Source of the DNA: Borrelia hispanica CRI
GTDB lineage: Bacteria; Spirochaetota; Spirochaetia; Borreliales; Borreliaceae
NCBI RefSeq assembly: GCF_000500065.1
Contig: NZ_AYOU01000164.1
Span: 152,649 to 216,648 of the forward strand
Direction of reading: 5' to 3'
Length of the DNA: 64,000 bases
Part shown: positions 29,722 through 40,422 of the stretch, piece by piece
How the letters are laid out: each line of letters opens with the position of its first letter
Numbering within the stretch: the first letter of the stretch is position 1
The notes under the pieces: generated by a model
What the model was told of the DNA's origin: nothing
The model's input: only the letters and a program-made list of their open reading frames with translations
Database searches by the model: none
Translations under genes and position numbers: made by a program

Positions 29722-29772
29722 ATATTGCTATATTTCTTTGCGTATATTAGTTTTGAAGAGATATAGCAATAT
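29722..29772. repeat. inverted repeat between divergent genes
   Basis: Perfect 12-bp arms ATATTGCTATAT (29722-29733) and ATATAGCAATAT (29761-29772) with a 27-base spacer, in the gap between the PEGA gene and lepB. The same 12-mer recurs at 63281-63292. It may be an operator or structural; no T-run follows. Confidence 0.5.
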
Positions 29773-29840
29773 GATGATTTATATTGAATTTTAGATTTTG
29801 TTTTCTTTAATTATTTAAATATAAGGTGTTATTGGATATA

Positions 29841-29867
29841 TTGATAATTTTTGATTTTATGTATAAT
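29841..29867 (+). promoter_or_regulatory. putative lepB promoter
   Basis: TATAAT at 29862-29867 with a weak TTGATA at 29841-29846 (15-base spacing, short). The ATG of lepB is 20 bases after the -10. Confidence 0.45.
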
Positions 29868-29887
29868 TTAGGTTTGAGGACAAATTT

Positions 29888-30868
29888 ATGTTTTTAGAAA
29901 AATTGGATAATTTTGCTAACTTTTTAGTGAGAATTGTTGAGAGATATCTAACTTATAGGAAACAAAGAAAATATTTTTATAAATTGAAGGCTAGAAAGCG
30001 AGGTTTTATGCTTAATTTTTTGCTTGAACTTTTAGGTGCTTCGATTTTTGTTTTAGGAATAAATCAATATTTTTTACAGGCGTATAGAATTCCATCAGGT
30101 TCAATGGAAAATACTCTTCAGATTGGAGATTTATTATTTGTGGATAAATTTTCTTATGGTCCTGAACTTTTGCCGGGAGTGTGTAAGATAGGTGGAATAA
30201 AGGAACCAAATGAATCAGAAATTGTGATTTTTGAAAATGTAGAATATAAATCAAAAGGGCTTTTTTTTGATATTTTGCATAGATTACTTTATATGCTAAC
30301 TTTTAGTTTTGTTGATCTTGATAAGGATGAGGATGGAAACCCTAGTGTTAGATTTCTTGTAAAAAGAGCATTATTTGCAGATGGTAAGCTTGTAAGATTT
30401 AGGAATGGATTAGTGTTTGTGAAGAGGGAAGGTGAGGAAGAATTTATAGAAGAAGACATTTATAAGTCTTCATTGGGATATAATTTTACTGTTAAGAAAA
30501 ATGTAGAAGAGGTAGATTATAAGGTTTATGATAATCTTGCTATGTTTATTGCATTAAATCAATTAAATGTTAATTTGGAAAATGTATCTGATTTTTCATT
30601 TTTTAATCTTCGAGAAGTTGATAGATTTGAAATTGAAAGACTTGAGTATCGTTATTTAGTAGCTTTTATGCCATATGTTGATTATTACATGGAAAAGGCA
30701 ATAATGAGAGATTATGGAATATATGTACCTTATGGATATGTGTTACCTGTTGGTGATAATAGAGACAATTCTTACGATGGAAGGTTTTTTGGTGTTATAG
30801 ATAAAAAGAAAATTCTTGGTAGAGCGTTTTTTATGTATTTTCCTTTTTCTAGAATAGGTTTAATTTAA
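29888..30868 (+). CDS. lepB: signal peptidase I, active copy
   Basis: 326 residues. Type I signal peptidase with all boxes: transmembrane helix LELLGASIFVLGINQYFLQ, box B YRIPSGSMENTLQIGD with the catalytic Ser72, FDKFSYG-type box C, box D RFLVKRALF with the catalytic Lys159, and box E GDNRDNSYDGRFFG. A long insert between boxes C and D fits Borrelia LepB. GAGGA lies 8 bases before the ATG. It removes signal peptides from Sec substrates (not lipoproteins). It overlaps the next gene by one base (TAATG). Confidence 0.93.
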   Translation: MFLEKLDNFANFLVRIVERYLTYRKQRKYFYKLKARKRGFMLNFLLELLGASIFVLGINQYFLQAYRIPSGSMENTLQIGDLLFVDKFSYGPELLPGVCKIGGIKEPNESEIVIFENVEYKSKGLFFDILHRLLYMLTFSFVDLDKDEDGNPSVRFLVKRALFADGKLVRFRNGLVFVKREGEEEFIEEDIYKSSLGYNFTVKKNVEEVDYKVYDNLAMFIALNQLNVNLENVSDFSFFNLREVDRFEIERLEYRYLVAFMPYVDYYMEKAIMRDYGIYVPYGYVLPVGDNRDNSYDGRFFGVIDKKKILGRAFFMYFPFSRIGLI

Positions 30869-31503
30869 TGCCTGGTTATTTGACTTTTGAACAAAGACTT
30901 TTAAGAAAACAAAGAAGAAAAAATTTTGTTAAAATTATCTTGTTATTTTTGTTATCTAATTATTGTTTTACAAAATTTGTTTTACAAATTTTTACTTTTC
31001 AAGGTGATGAGATGTTTTCTTTGATAACAAAAAATAATACTTTAGTTTTTGTTTCAAAACATATACGTACTTTTTTTATTCCGTTAACATTAAATGATAT
31101 TGTTCTTTATGAAGATCCCAATTTAAGATACAATTTTATTTTTAAATTTTTTAGAGATTTATTTTTTTTAAATAATATTTTCAATATAGGTAGTTATAAA
31201 ATTTCAAAAATAGTTGCTACTCAGGGGGATTTAGTATACGTTAAGGGTTTTGATGTTTTAGTATATAGACAAGTTAATAATTCTTATTATTTGAATGGTA
31301 ATTTGATGATAGGTTATAGATTAAATGATTTTTTTTGTTTTGATGAAGTGATTAAATGTTATTCTTTAAAGAAAAATGAATTTTTTCTTTTAAATGAAAA
31401 TTTAAAAATACTAAATGATTCTAGGGTATTTGGGCCTGTGAGACAGGCTGATATTTTATCTTTTTTATTGCTAAAAATAATGGGTTATAAGGTTGTTAAA
31501 TAA
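30868..31503 (+). CDS. degenerate signal peptidase I paralogue
   Basis: 211 residues, starting on the last base of lepB. It keeps the fold pattern: an N-terminal basic region with a transmembrane helix (IILLFLLSNYCFTKFVLQIF), a GDEMFSLI region in place of SGSMENTL, IVATQGDLVYV in place of VKRxxGxPGD, and LNDSRVFGP in place of NSYDSRxFG. The catalytic Ser is replaced by Glu48 or Met depending on alignment, and the Lys position holds Ser113 (a Lys sits one residue later). It therefore looks inactive. B. burgdorferi has several lepB copies; I cannot say whether its ortholog is also degenerate. Confidence 0.7.
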   Translation: MPGYLTFEQRLLRKQRRKNFVKIILLFLLSNYCFTKFVLQIFTFQGDEMFSLITKNNTLVFVSKHIRTFFIPLTLNDIVLYEDPNLRYNFIFKFFRDLFFLNNIFNIGSYKISKIVATQGDLVYVKGFDVLVYRQVNNSYYLNGNLMIGYRLNDFFCFDEVIKCYSLKKNEFFLLNENLKILNDSRVFGPVRQADILSFLLLKIMGYKVVK

Positions 31504-31924
31504 AATTTTTGTTGATGCTGATTCTTGTAATTTGGAAATAATAAAATTTTTGCAAACTTTTGTGTTAAGTAGAAATGTAGAACTTATTTTGGTTGCAAAT
31601 AGGCAGTTAAAATTAAAGATATTCAAAAATACTTTTGTTAAAGTTGTCAGTGATGTTGATTCTTTTATTTTGAAATTAGTTGATAAAGATAGTATGGTGA
31701 TTACTAGAGATATATTATTTGTTAAAAGTTTATTAGATTGTAAAATTAAAGTTATGAATGATGAAGGTAAAATTTTCGATAGAAACAATATAAATTATTT
31801 GCACTTTAGAGCTAAATTAAATATTAACTTAGATATTAAAATTAGAAAATCTTTTTATAAAGAAACCAATAAAGTTAAATATTCGAACTTTACAATGAAT
31901 TTTCATCGTTTATTCTTTAATTAA
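31493..31924 (+). CDS. UPF0178/YaiI-family protein, PIN-like
   Basis: 143 residues from TTG 31493. The family start IFVDADSC fits the VDADACP motif, and DSMVITRDILFVKSLLDC plus VMNDEGKIFDRNNI matches the second conserved block (VVTxDIPLA, then NPRG). It belongs to a nuclease-like fold family (YaiI/YqxD, DUF188) of unknown function. It overlaps the preceding gene and its last 15 bases overlap the convergent lipoprotein gene. Confidence 0.8.
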   Translation: MLNKIFVDADSCNLEIIKFLQTFVLSRNVELILVANRQLKLKIFKNTFVKVVSDVDSFILKLVDKDSMVITRDILFVKSLLDCKIKVMNDEGKIFDRNNINYLHFRAKLNINLDIKIRKSFYKETNKVKYSNFTMNFHRLFFN

Positions 31925-32941
31925 CTTTTTATTTTCGATTTTCCATAGTCCTTTTCCTTGTGTTAATATGTAAATTATTTCTTTTGATATAGGTATGATA
32001 TCATTGAGTCTGGTTTTACTTAATTGAGAGCCATTATAAGAACCTGACAATACAGATTGTGAGGGTGGCTGTAAGATAAAAGTGTCTTTATCTTTAATAA
32101 GTTCTACAAATCCATTACTGCTTCCAATAAGTATTATGTCATGGAATTCTCTTGCAAAGTATGCAATAAATTCTCCTATGTTATCACGATTGAATATTGG
32201 AGATTTATAATTGTTTTTATTTGAATATATTTCAAATTTGTTATCTGTTGAGTCATTATTTCTTCCAGTAAATACTAAAGTTTCTTGAGCGCCGCTAATC
32301 TTTGTGTCTATTATTGCCATTATTTCATTTGTTGTATTAACTTTTGTAACTTCGCTACTATTTAGTTTCCAAATTTTTGCAAATCTTCCTGTAATTGATT
32401 TATTGTTATTTGAAATTTGATAAAACTTGTCATTATGAGTTGCAGAATTAGGAGTTTGATTATTTCCATTTGTATCGAGAATAATTTGTTTGCCATTGTT
32501 TTCTGTTGCCAGGATATAAGCTGCTGTAATTTCGCTTGTACCTATAGATTTTAGAAATTTAATTGGAGTTACATTTTTTTGAAATAAAAATTTCCAATTG
32601 TTATTTTCAAAAGAATATAGCTCTAATTGTCCATTTTTATTTTGTACTAACAGATATGTTTTTCCTGACACATTGACAAGATCGATTACAAATTCATAAG
32701 AATTGCTAAAATTTACCCTTGTTATATTTCCGTTTTCCTTTTTAAATAGATGCATAGCTGCAATATAAAGAGTATTGTTTATTAGCGAAATGCCACTTGG
32801 ACTTGAGCTATCTAAAATGTTATTGTTACTATTAATTTTTTGTAATTTGCTAAGTTGAGAAAAGATAGATTCACTTGAGCATTCTAGGCTTAAAAATGTT
32901 AATATTATTATAATTAATTTTTTGCAGTCTTTTTTATTCAT
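31910..32941 (-). CDS. bamB: BamB-like outer-membrane assembly lipoprotein
   Basis: 343 residues. The signal peptide KKLIIIILTFLSLEC ends in a lipobox-like LSLEC. The rest is beta-propeller-like, with repeated strands such as GISLINNTLYIAAMHLF and EIIYILTQGKGLWKI. In B. burgdorferi the ortholog BB0028 is a lipoprotein partner of the BAM complex, from memory; it plays the BamB-type role. It is followed upstream by a beta-barrel candidate gene (32949), which fits a joint outer-membrane unit. Confidence 0.7.
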   Translation of the reverse strand: MNKKDCKKLIIIILTFLSLECSSESIFSQLSKLQKINSNNNILDSSSPSGISLINNTLYIAAMHLFKKENGNITRVNFSNSYEFVIDLVNVSGKTYLLVQNKNGQLELYSFENNNWKFLFQKNVTPIKFLKSIGTSEITAAYILATENNGKQIILDTNGNNQTPNSATHNDKFYQISNNNKSITGRFAKIWKLNSSEVTKVNTTNEIMAIIDTKISGAQETLVFTGRNNDSTDNKFEIYSNKNNYKSPIFNRDNIGEFIAYFAREFHDIILIGSSNGFVELIKDKDTFILQPPSQSVLSGSYNGSQLSKTRLNDIIPISKEIIYILTQGKGLWKIENKKLIKE

Positions 32942-32948
32942 AATTTAC

Positions 32949-33584
32949 CTATAACTTGTTCATATTTACTATTATTGAGAGTGATATTAGTAAAAAATGG
33001 GCAGTTTTAGCTGAATTCCCAAATTCAAACATTGCCCACCATGAAGTTGTAACTCCTAAAGCCCATTTATAATTAAAATTCCAGAAAATTCCAGAACCAA
33101 TAGATATTACAGGCATTGTATCGAATGTTCTTAAATTTGAAATACTATCACTTTTGTCTCCATAATAATTTAAAGTAAGTCCTATATTTGAAAATATGGG
33201 TATTTGAAAAAGTTCACCTATGTCAAATACGTAAGTTGTTAGGAATGTAATGGGAACTATGGTAAGTGTTTTGCCTATTACAGAGTCAGGGTTTAATAGA
33301 TTAAATGAGTGATTGATGTCAAAATTAAATATATACCTAAGTTCGGCTCCTATAGCCAGATTGTTTAAGATGTGGTATTTATATTTGGCTGCTCCAAGGC
33401 CACCGGGATACAAGTTTGAAGAAAAGATGTTTGATAGATCATTGTAAAATAGGGGAATCCCTAAACTTAAATCTACTTCTATAATAGAGTTTCCATTTCT
33501 GTCTATTGAATATGCTTCTAGCTTTTTTGCATTTATGTACAACAATAATACTAAAATAAACCCCGTTAAAAAAAATTTTTTCAT
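32949..33584 (-). CDS. predicted small beta-barrel outer-membrane protein
   Basis: 211 residues. Signal peptide MKKFFLTGFILVLLLYINAKKLEA, then alternating amphipathic strands (IIEVDLSLGIPLFYN, LAIGAELRYIFNF, IPIFSNIGLTLNYYG, YKWALGVTTSWWAMFEFG) and a final hydrophobic strand LLISLSIIVNMNKL. The ortholog position is BB0027. This pattern fits an 8-stranded OMP. It precedes the BamB-like gene by 7 bases. Confidence 0.72.
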   Translation of the reverse strand: MKKFFLTGFILVLLLYINAKKLEAYSIDRNGNSIIEVDLSLGIPLFYNDLSNIFSSNLYPGGLGAAKYKYHILNNLAIGAELRYIFNFDINHSFNLLNPDSVIGKTLTIVPITFLTTYVFDIGELFQIPIFSNIGLTLNYYGDKSDSISNLRTFDTMPVISIGSGIFWNFNYKWALGVTTSWWAMFEFGNSAKTAHFLLISLSIIVNMNKL

Positions 33585-33700
33585 TATTCTCCATATTTTA
33601 AAAATTCTTTCTTTTAAAAGTTATTATATTGAAAAATAGTTTTTATTACAATTAATTTTATATGCATTTATTTGTGTTTATATTTAAAGTACAAATGTAG

Positions 33701-33706
33701 TATAAT
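33701..33706 (+). promoter_or_regulatory. -10 box upstream of folD
   Basis: TATAAT. Transcription would start near 33713, which makes an ATG at 33712 unusable as a leadered start and supports the downstream TTG at 33748. Confidence 0.55.
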
Positions 33707-33747
33707 GGATAATGCTTCAAACTATATTGGTGGAGGAGAGGGCTTAT

Positions 33748-34653
33748 TTGAGCAGTGTTTTTGATGGTAAAATTTTTGCAAATCGATATTATTTATTGTT
33801 AAAAGAGTTCTTGATCCATCATAATTTAGTAAATAAAATTTATCTTAAAGTAATTTTGGCAAATAATAATCCTGCAAGTAAACTTTATGTTTCTGTGAAA
33901 GAGAGAGTATCTAAAGAAATTGGTATTAACTTTAGTGTTATTAGGTTGAATGAGGATTCGCATCAAAATGATATTTTGAGATTAATTGAGGTTGAAAATA
34001 CAAATGATTGTACCGATGGGATTATCGTTCAGTTGCCTCTTGCTAATAAAATAGATGTGAATATGATTCTAAATAGCATATTAAGTGTAAAGGATGTAGA
34101 TGGACTTTCTGTTATGAATTTGGGTAAGTTAATTTTGGGAGATAAGAGAGGGTTTATTCCTTGTACAGCTCTTGCTGTATTGAAAATTTTGTTTGATTGT
34201 AAAATAAAAATTTCTGGTAAAACTGTTGTTGTTATTGGTAGAAGCTTGCTTGTTGGAAGACCCATTTCTATTTTGCTCTCTTGTAAGCCTTATAATGCAA
34301 CTGTGATTGTTTGTCATAGTAAAACTATCAATTTAGATTTTTATGTAAAACAAGCAGATGTTATTATTTCTGCTGTTGGAAAACCTAAATTAATAGATGG
34401 TAGTATGATAGTTGGACATCCTTATGTTATTGATATTGGTATTTCTAGGGTAGAGGTTAATAATAGTAGTGTTCTTGTAGGGGATGTTGATTTTGAGGCG
34501 GTTAAGGATCGTGTTAAGTTCATTACTCCTGTAATAGGGGGAGTTGGGCCTGTTACAGTTCTTATGTTGATGTTTAATACAATTAAGGCCTATTTAATTA
34601 GGCATAATAAGTTTGATCTTTTAGAAAAATTGATGAGGTTGGTGGAGGTTTGA
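33748..34653 (+). CDS. folD: methylenetetrahydrofolate dehydrogenase/cyclohydrolase
   Basis: 301 residues from TTG 33748 (MSSVFDGKIFANRYYLL), chosen because GGAGGAG at 33732-33738 is 9 bases away; the ATG at 33712 would add 12 residues. The dual-function enzyme shows the catalytic-Lys-region pattern KLYVSVKERVSKEIG (family SxxYVxxKxK), the cofactor motif VVVIGRSLLVGRPISILL, VISAVGKPKLI and GGVGPVTVLML. It supplies one-carbon units. The length fits the family (about 285-300). The yebC gene follows directly. Confidence 0.92.
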   Translation: MSSVFDGKIFANRYYLLLKEFLIHHNLVNKIYLKVILANNNPASKLYVSVKERVSKEIGINFSVIRLNEDSHQNDILRLIEVENTNDCTDGIIVQLPLANKIDVNMILNSILSVKDVDGLSVMNLGKLILGDKRGFIPCTALAVLKILFDCKIKISGKTVVVIGRSLLVGRPISILLSCKPYNATVIVCHSKTINLDFYVKQADVIISAVGKPKLIDGSMIVGHPYVIDIGISRVEVNNSSVLVGDVDFEAVKDRVKFITPVIGGVGPVTVLMLMFNTIKAYLIRHNKFDLLEKLMRLVEV

Positions 34654-35385
34654 ATGTCTGGTCACAGTAAATGGTCAACTATAAAGAGAAAGAAAGGTAC
34701 TCTTGATGCTAAGAGAAATAAAATTTTTACTAAGTTAATTCGTGAAATAAGTATTGCCGCTAGAATGGGAGGAGGAGATATTGATTCTAATCCTCGTTTG
34801 AGACTTGCTGTTAATAAAGCTAGAGTTGCTAATATGCCTAAAGATAATATTGAAAAGGCAATAAAAAAGGGCATTGGTGATAATACAGGAGCTGAATATT
34901 TTGAACTTACTTATGAAGCCTATGCTCTTTATGGTGTGGCTTTAATAATTAAATGTTTGACGGATAATAAAAATAGGACGGCAAGTGAAGTGAGAAGTAT
35001 TCTATCAAAAAGTGGTGGTTCTCTTGGCGCGCCAGGTTCTGTGTCTTATATGTTTCATAAGAAGGGATTGGTTTCTTATAATTTAGATAAATATCATGAG
35101 GATGAAATAATAGAGCTTGCATTGGAAGCAGGTGCAGAAGATATTTATAGTGAAGGTTCTCAAGTAGAAGTAATAACGAGTGCTGATAATTTTGAGTCCG
35201 TTTTATCTATTTTGCGAACTAAGTTTGAAGAAGATATTGCAGAGGTTGCACTTGTTCCTGAGAGTAAAATTGCTTTAGAGAAAGAACAAATGGATAAAGT
35301 ACTTGCTATTATTGAAAAATTGGAAGATTGTGATGATGTGCAAGAAGTTTATCATAATTTAGAAATTGTTGATGATATTGGTTAG
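34654..35385 (+). CDS. yebC: YebC/PmpR-family protein
   Basis: 243 residues. The start SGHSKWSTIKRKKGTLDAKR is diagnostic for the family, as are IEKAIKKGIGD and YEAYALYGVALIIKCLTDN. Members act as regulators or as translation factors that relieve stalling at polyproline. It lies directly after folD (adjacent stop and start) and just upstream of ruvA, the common arrangement. Confidence 0.95.
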   Translation: MSGHSKWSTIKRKKGTLDAKRNKIFTKLIREISIAARMGGGDIDSNPRLRLAVNKARVANMPKDNIEKAIKKGIGDNTGAEYFELTYEAYALYGVALIIKCLTDNKNRTASEVRSILSKSGGSLGAPGSVSYMFHKKGLVSYNLDKYHEDEIIELALEAGAEDIYSEGSQVEVITSADNFESVLSILRTKFEEDIAEVALVPESKIALEKEQMDKVLAIIEKLEDCDDVQEVYHNLEIVDDIG

Positions 35386-35467
35386 TATAGTGTTAAAGTT
35401 TTTTTATTTTGTTTTTATTTTTATAAATAAGATAAGCTTGAATTTTTATGAATTATAATTTAGTTCT

Positions 35468-36058
35468 ATGATTAATAAAATTTATGGTAAGATTGTAGAT
35501 AAAAAAGAATCTAGTATTGTCATTTTAGCTTTTCCATTTGAATTTGAAATCTTAGTTAGCTCTTTTTGTAAAATGGAATTGGGTCTGTTAGAAGATGTTG
35601 CAATATTAACTTATTTTCATTTTAGAGATGATGACGTTAAGCTTTTTGGATTTTTAAATATGTCAGAACGGGAAGTTTTTGAAGAGTTAATTAGTGTTGA
35701 TGGAATAGGGCCAAAAGCGGCTTTAAAAATATTATCTGGAATTAAATATGATGCATTTCGGATTGCAATTGAAAAAGAAGATATTAATCTTATTTCTAAG
35801 GTTAAAGGTATTGGAAATAAAATAGCAGGGAAAATATTTTTAAAACTTAGAGGTAAACTTGTAAAGGGTGATGAATCAAATTTGGATATGTTGAAATTTA
35901 AAGAGCTTGAACAATCAATTGTGAATATGGGTTTTGATAGAAAATTGGTTGTAGTTGCCTTTAGAGAAATTATGCTTAGTGATAAATTTTTAATTTTAAA
36001 AGAAGCCGAACAAGAACAATTTTTATTTACAGAGACTTTAAAAAGACTTTCAGTTTAG
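35468..36058 (+). CDS. ruvA: Holliday junction DNA helicase subunit RuvA
   Basis: 196 residues. Domain I is the OB-fold (MINKIYGKIVDKKESSIVIL), and domain II has two HhH motifs: VDGIGPKAALKIL and VKGIGNKIAGKIFLKL. The C-terminal domain III follows (ELEQSIVNMGFDRKLV). It binds four-way junctions with RuvB. It lies 51 bases before ruvB. No ruvC is seen nearby; Borrelia is known to lack RuvC. Confidence 0.95.
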   Translation: MINKIYGKIVDKKESSIVILAFPFEFEILVSSFCKMELGLLEDVAILTYFHFRDDDVKLFGFLNMSEREVFEELISVDGIGPKAALKILSGIKYDAFRIAIEKEDINLISKVKGIGNKIAGKIFLKLRGKLVKGDESNLDMLKFKELEQSIVNMGFDRKLVVVAFREIMLSDKFLILKEAEQEQFLFTETLKRLSV

Positions 36059-36109
36059 ATTTTATTTAGAGGTATATGATTAATGTTGATTAAAGAGGGT
36101 GAAATTTAA

Positions 36110-37132
36110 ATGGATTTGGGCTTTTTAAATTCTGAAAAAAATTGTCTTTATGACAATAGTGAAGATGAGCTTAGACCAGAATTTCTTAAAGATTTTTCAG
36201 GACAATCTCATATTAAAGATAATTTAGATATTTTCATAAAAGCATCTAGAGACAGGAATGAGGCACTTGACCATGTGTTTTTAAGTGGTCCTCCGGGACT
36301 TGGGAAGACTACTTTGGCTAGTATTATTGCTCTTGAAATGAATACTACAATTAAGATAACTTCAGCACCAGCTTTTGAGAAACCAAAAGATATTGTTGGA
36401 ATTTTAACGACCCTTAATGATAAGAGTGTTTTATTTATTGATGAAATACATAGGCTTAAACCTGCAATAGAGGAAATGCTTTATATTGCAATGGAAGATT
36501 ATAAGATAGATTGTATAGTTGGACAAGGTGCTGTTGCAAGGACTGTAAGAATGTCAATTCCTAAGTTTACTTTAATTGGAGCTACTACAAAGCCAGGAAA
36601 AGTAGCATCACCCTTTTATGCAAGATTTGGAATTGTATTTAGATTTGATCTTTATAATGAATATGAACTTTCAAAAATTATACAAAGAAGTGCTTTTATT
36701 TTAGATGTTAAATTGAATGATAAAGCTGCCTTGCTTCTTGCAAAAAGTTCAAGAGGAACTCCTCGTATAGCAAATAAACTTTTAAGGAGAATGAGAGATT
36801 TTGCTCAGGTTGGTGGTTATAATTTAATTACAGAGGATGTTGTAACTTCTGGACTTGAAATGTTAAAAATTGATCATGAGGGACTTGATGAACAAGATAG
36901 AAATATTTTGAGAAATTTGATATTAAAGTTTAAAGGTGGTCCTGTTGGGATTGAAACCTTAGCAATTTCTGTTGGGGAGACATCAGATTCTCTTGAAGAT
37001 TTTTATGAACCTTATCTTGTTTTAAAGGGTTTCATTGAGAGAACTAATAGAGGACGCAGAGCTACTGATTTTGCGTATTTACATTTAAATTTAAACAAGA
37101 ATAATCAGACCATTTTTGATATTAGTAGGTAG
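36110..37132 (+). CDS. ruvB: Holliday junction DNA helicase subunit RuvB
   Basis: 340 residues. Walker A is [14 protein letters not shown], Walker [18 protein letters not shown], and the sensor and arginine-finger region reads [22 protein letters not shown]. The C-terminal winged helix has [12 protein letters not shown]. It is the motor for branch migration. GAGGGTG lies 10 bases before the ATG. The stop abuts queA. Confidence 0.97.
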   Translation: MDLGFLNSEKNCLYDNSEDELRPEFLKDFSGQSHIKDNLDIFIKASRDRNEALDHVFLSGPPGLGKTTLASIIALEMNTTIKITSAPAFEKPKDIVGILTTLNDKSVLFIDEIHRLKPAIEEMLYIAMEDYKIDCIVGQGAVARTVRMSIPKFTLIGATTKPGKVASPFYARFGIVFRFDLYNEYELSKIIQRSAFILDVKLNDKAALLLAKSSRGTPRIANKLLRRMRDFAQVGGYNLITEDVVTSGLEMLKIDHEGLDEQDRNILRNLILKFKGGPVGIETLAISVGETSDSLEDFYEPYLVLKGFIERTNRGRRATDFAYLHLNLNKNNQTIFDISR

Positions 37133-37133
37133 T

Positions 37134-38174
37134 ATGGATACTAAGGAATTTTATTTTGATTTACCACATCACTTAATAGCACAGTATCCAAGTGAAAGAA
37201 GAGGTTTGGCAAAATTAATGGTTTTGGATTCTATTAGTCAAAAAATTTATCATACTGATTCAGTAAATGATATTTTGAAGTATATTGGTAGCAATACTTT
37301 TTTAGTATTTAATGATTCAAGAGTGAGGAAATCGAGAATATATGCTAAGACAGATTATGATGGTCGTGTTGAGTTTTTAATTCTAAATAGATTGACAGGA
37401 GATACATTTACGTCTTTAATTTCTAAAGCTAAAAGACAAAAAGTTGGTAAAGTTTATAGATTTCCTAAAGATTTGTCAGCTCAGATAATTTCAAAATTAG
37501 ATAATGAATTTACAATCAAGTTTAGTAGATATGTGGATGAATCTTATTTTGAACAGTATGGGTTTATTCCTTTGCCACCTTATATTAAAAGGGATTATGA
37601 TAAAGAGGATGAAGATCGTTATCAGACTATTTATTCAAAATATATTGGTTCATCAGCATCAGCTACAGCAGGTTTACATTTTAGTGAAGAATTATTTTCT
37701 AAATTTGATCGGAATGATATTGAATATGATTTTATTACACTTCATGTTGGACTTGGGACTTTTCTTCCTGTTAGGACCAAAACAATAGAAAAACACAAAA
37801 TGCATTTTGAAAGTTTTTCAATAAGAGATTCTGTAGCTTGTAGGCTTGAGAGAGCTAAATCTTTAGGTAAAAAAATTTTAGCTGTTGGGACTACTACGCT
37901 TAGGGCATTAGAATCTGCTTATGATAAAGAAAATAGAAAGTTTACTAGAGGTGAACAGAAAACCAATCTTTTTATTTATCCAGGTAAAAATTATAAATTT
38001 AAATCTGTTGATATGCTTTTTACAAATTTTCATACACCAGAATCGACGCTTTTAATGTTGGTCTCTTCATTTGGTGGTAAAGATTTTGTGTTTAATGCTT
38101 ATAGAGAAGCTGTAACAATGAATTACAGATTTTTTTCTTATGGTGATGCTACTTTATTTTTAAGTCATATATAG
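37134..38174 (+). CDS. queA: S-adenosylmethionine:tRNA ribosyltransferase-isomerase
   Basis: 346 residues from ATG 37134, two bases after the ruvB stop; an upstream in-frame start is less likely. Family motifs: [49 protein letters not shown], and [13 protein letters not shown]. It builds epoxyqueuosine on tRNA, so the cell must obtain preQ1. The VUT/YhhQ-like genes at 10.6-12.1 kb may supply it. Confidence 0.95.
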   Translation: MDTKEFYFDLPHHLIAQYPSERRGLAKLMVLDSISQKIYHTDSVNDILKYIGSNTFLVFNDSRVRKSRIYAKTDYDGRVEFLILNRLTGDTFTSLISKAKRQKVGKVYRFPKDLSAQIISKLDNEFTIKFSRYVDESYFEQYGFIPLPPYIKRDYDKEDEDRYQTIYSKYIGSSASATAGLHFSEELFSKFDRNDIEYDFITLHVGLGTFLPVRTKTIEKHKMHFESFSIRDSVACRLERAKSLGKKILAVGTTTLRALESAYDKENRKFTRGEQKTNLFIYPGKNYKFKSVDMLFTNFHTPESTLLMLVSSFGGKDFVFNAYREAVTMNYRFFSYGDATLFLSHI

Positions 38175-38219
38175 ATATTAATGATTAATTATTTTAGTAT
38201 TTACTTAGTAATAATTTAG

Positions 38220-39908
<1,689 letters not shown>

Positions 39909-39915
39909 ATTATTA

Positions 39916-40422
39916 ATGATGATTAGATTTTTGCTTTTTATTTGCAATATTTTTATTCTTTATTCAAATTCTTTAGGTTATACTAAATTAGATTTTGAAT
40001 ATTTAAACTTAAGTCAAAAATTTTCGCTGGAGAATGAAATTTATTTCAGCGAAAATAATATTAATTTTGGCAATGAAATTTTTGATAAATTTCAATTTAG
40101 CGATGATTTTTTTTATAAAGATATTCAAGAAAATAAGGATTTAAATATAGAAAAAACTATTGATTCTAATTGGGGTAAAAAAGTATTTAGGTTTTCAGCA
40201 ATAAGTATTGGTGCTTTTCCCATAGCGTTGTTTTTAGGTTTGTATTGTTTTGATTTATCTTATTATTTTAATAGCAATGGTGCAAAAAGTTTTCCATATC
40301 CTTTTTCGGGTAATTTTGAACTTTCTAAAGATGAAAATTTTAAAAAATTTGTAGTCTCTACGTCAGTTGGACTTGCAATATCATTAATTATTGCTTTGAT
40401 TGATAGCTTGATTTATTCTTAG
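39916..40422 (+). CDS. small exported or membrane protein, unknown function
   Basis: 168 residues. N-terminal hydrophobic segment (IRFLLFICNIFILYSNSLG) looks like a signal peptide. Two C-terminal hydrophobic helices (SAISIGAFPIALFLGLYCF and VSTSVGLAISLIIALIDSL) follow an Asn/Asp/Phe-rich middle. It ends exactly at the rluD start. No motif recognised. Confidence 0.55.
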   Translation: MMIRFLLFICNIFILYSNSLGYTKLDFEYLNLSQKFSLENEIYFSENNINFGNEIFDKFQFSDDFFYKDIQENKDLNIEKTIDSNWGKKVFRFSAISIGAFPIALFLGLYCFDLSYYFNSNGAKSFPYPFSGNFELSKDENFKKFVVSTSVGLAISLIIALIDSLIYS

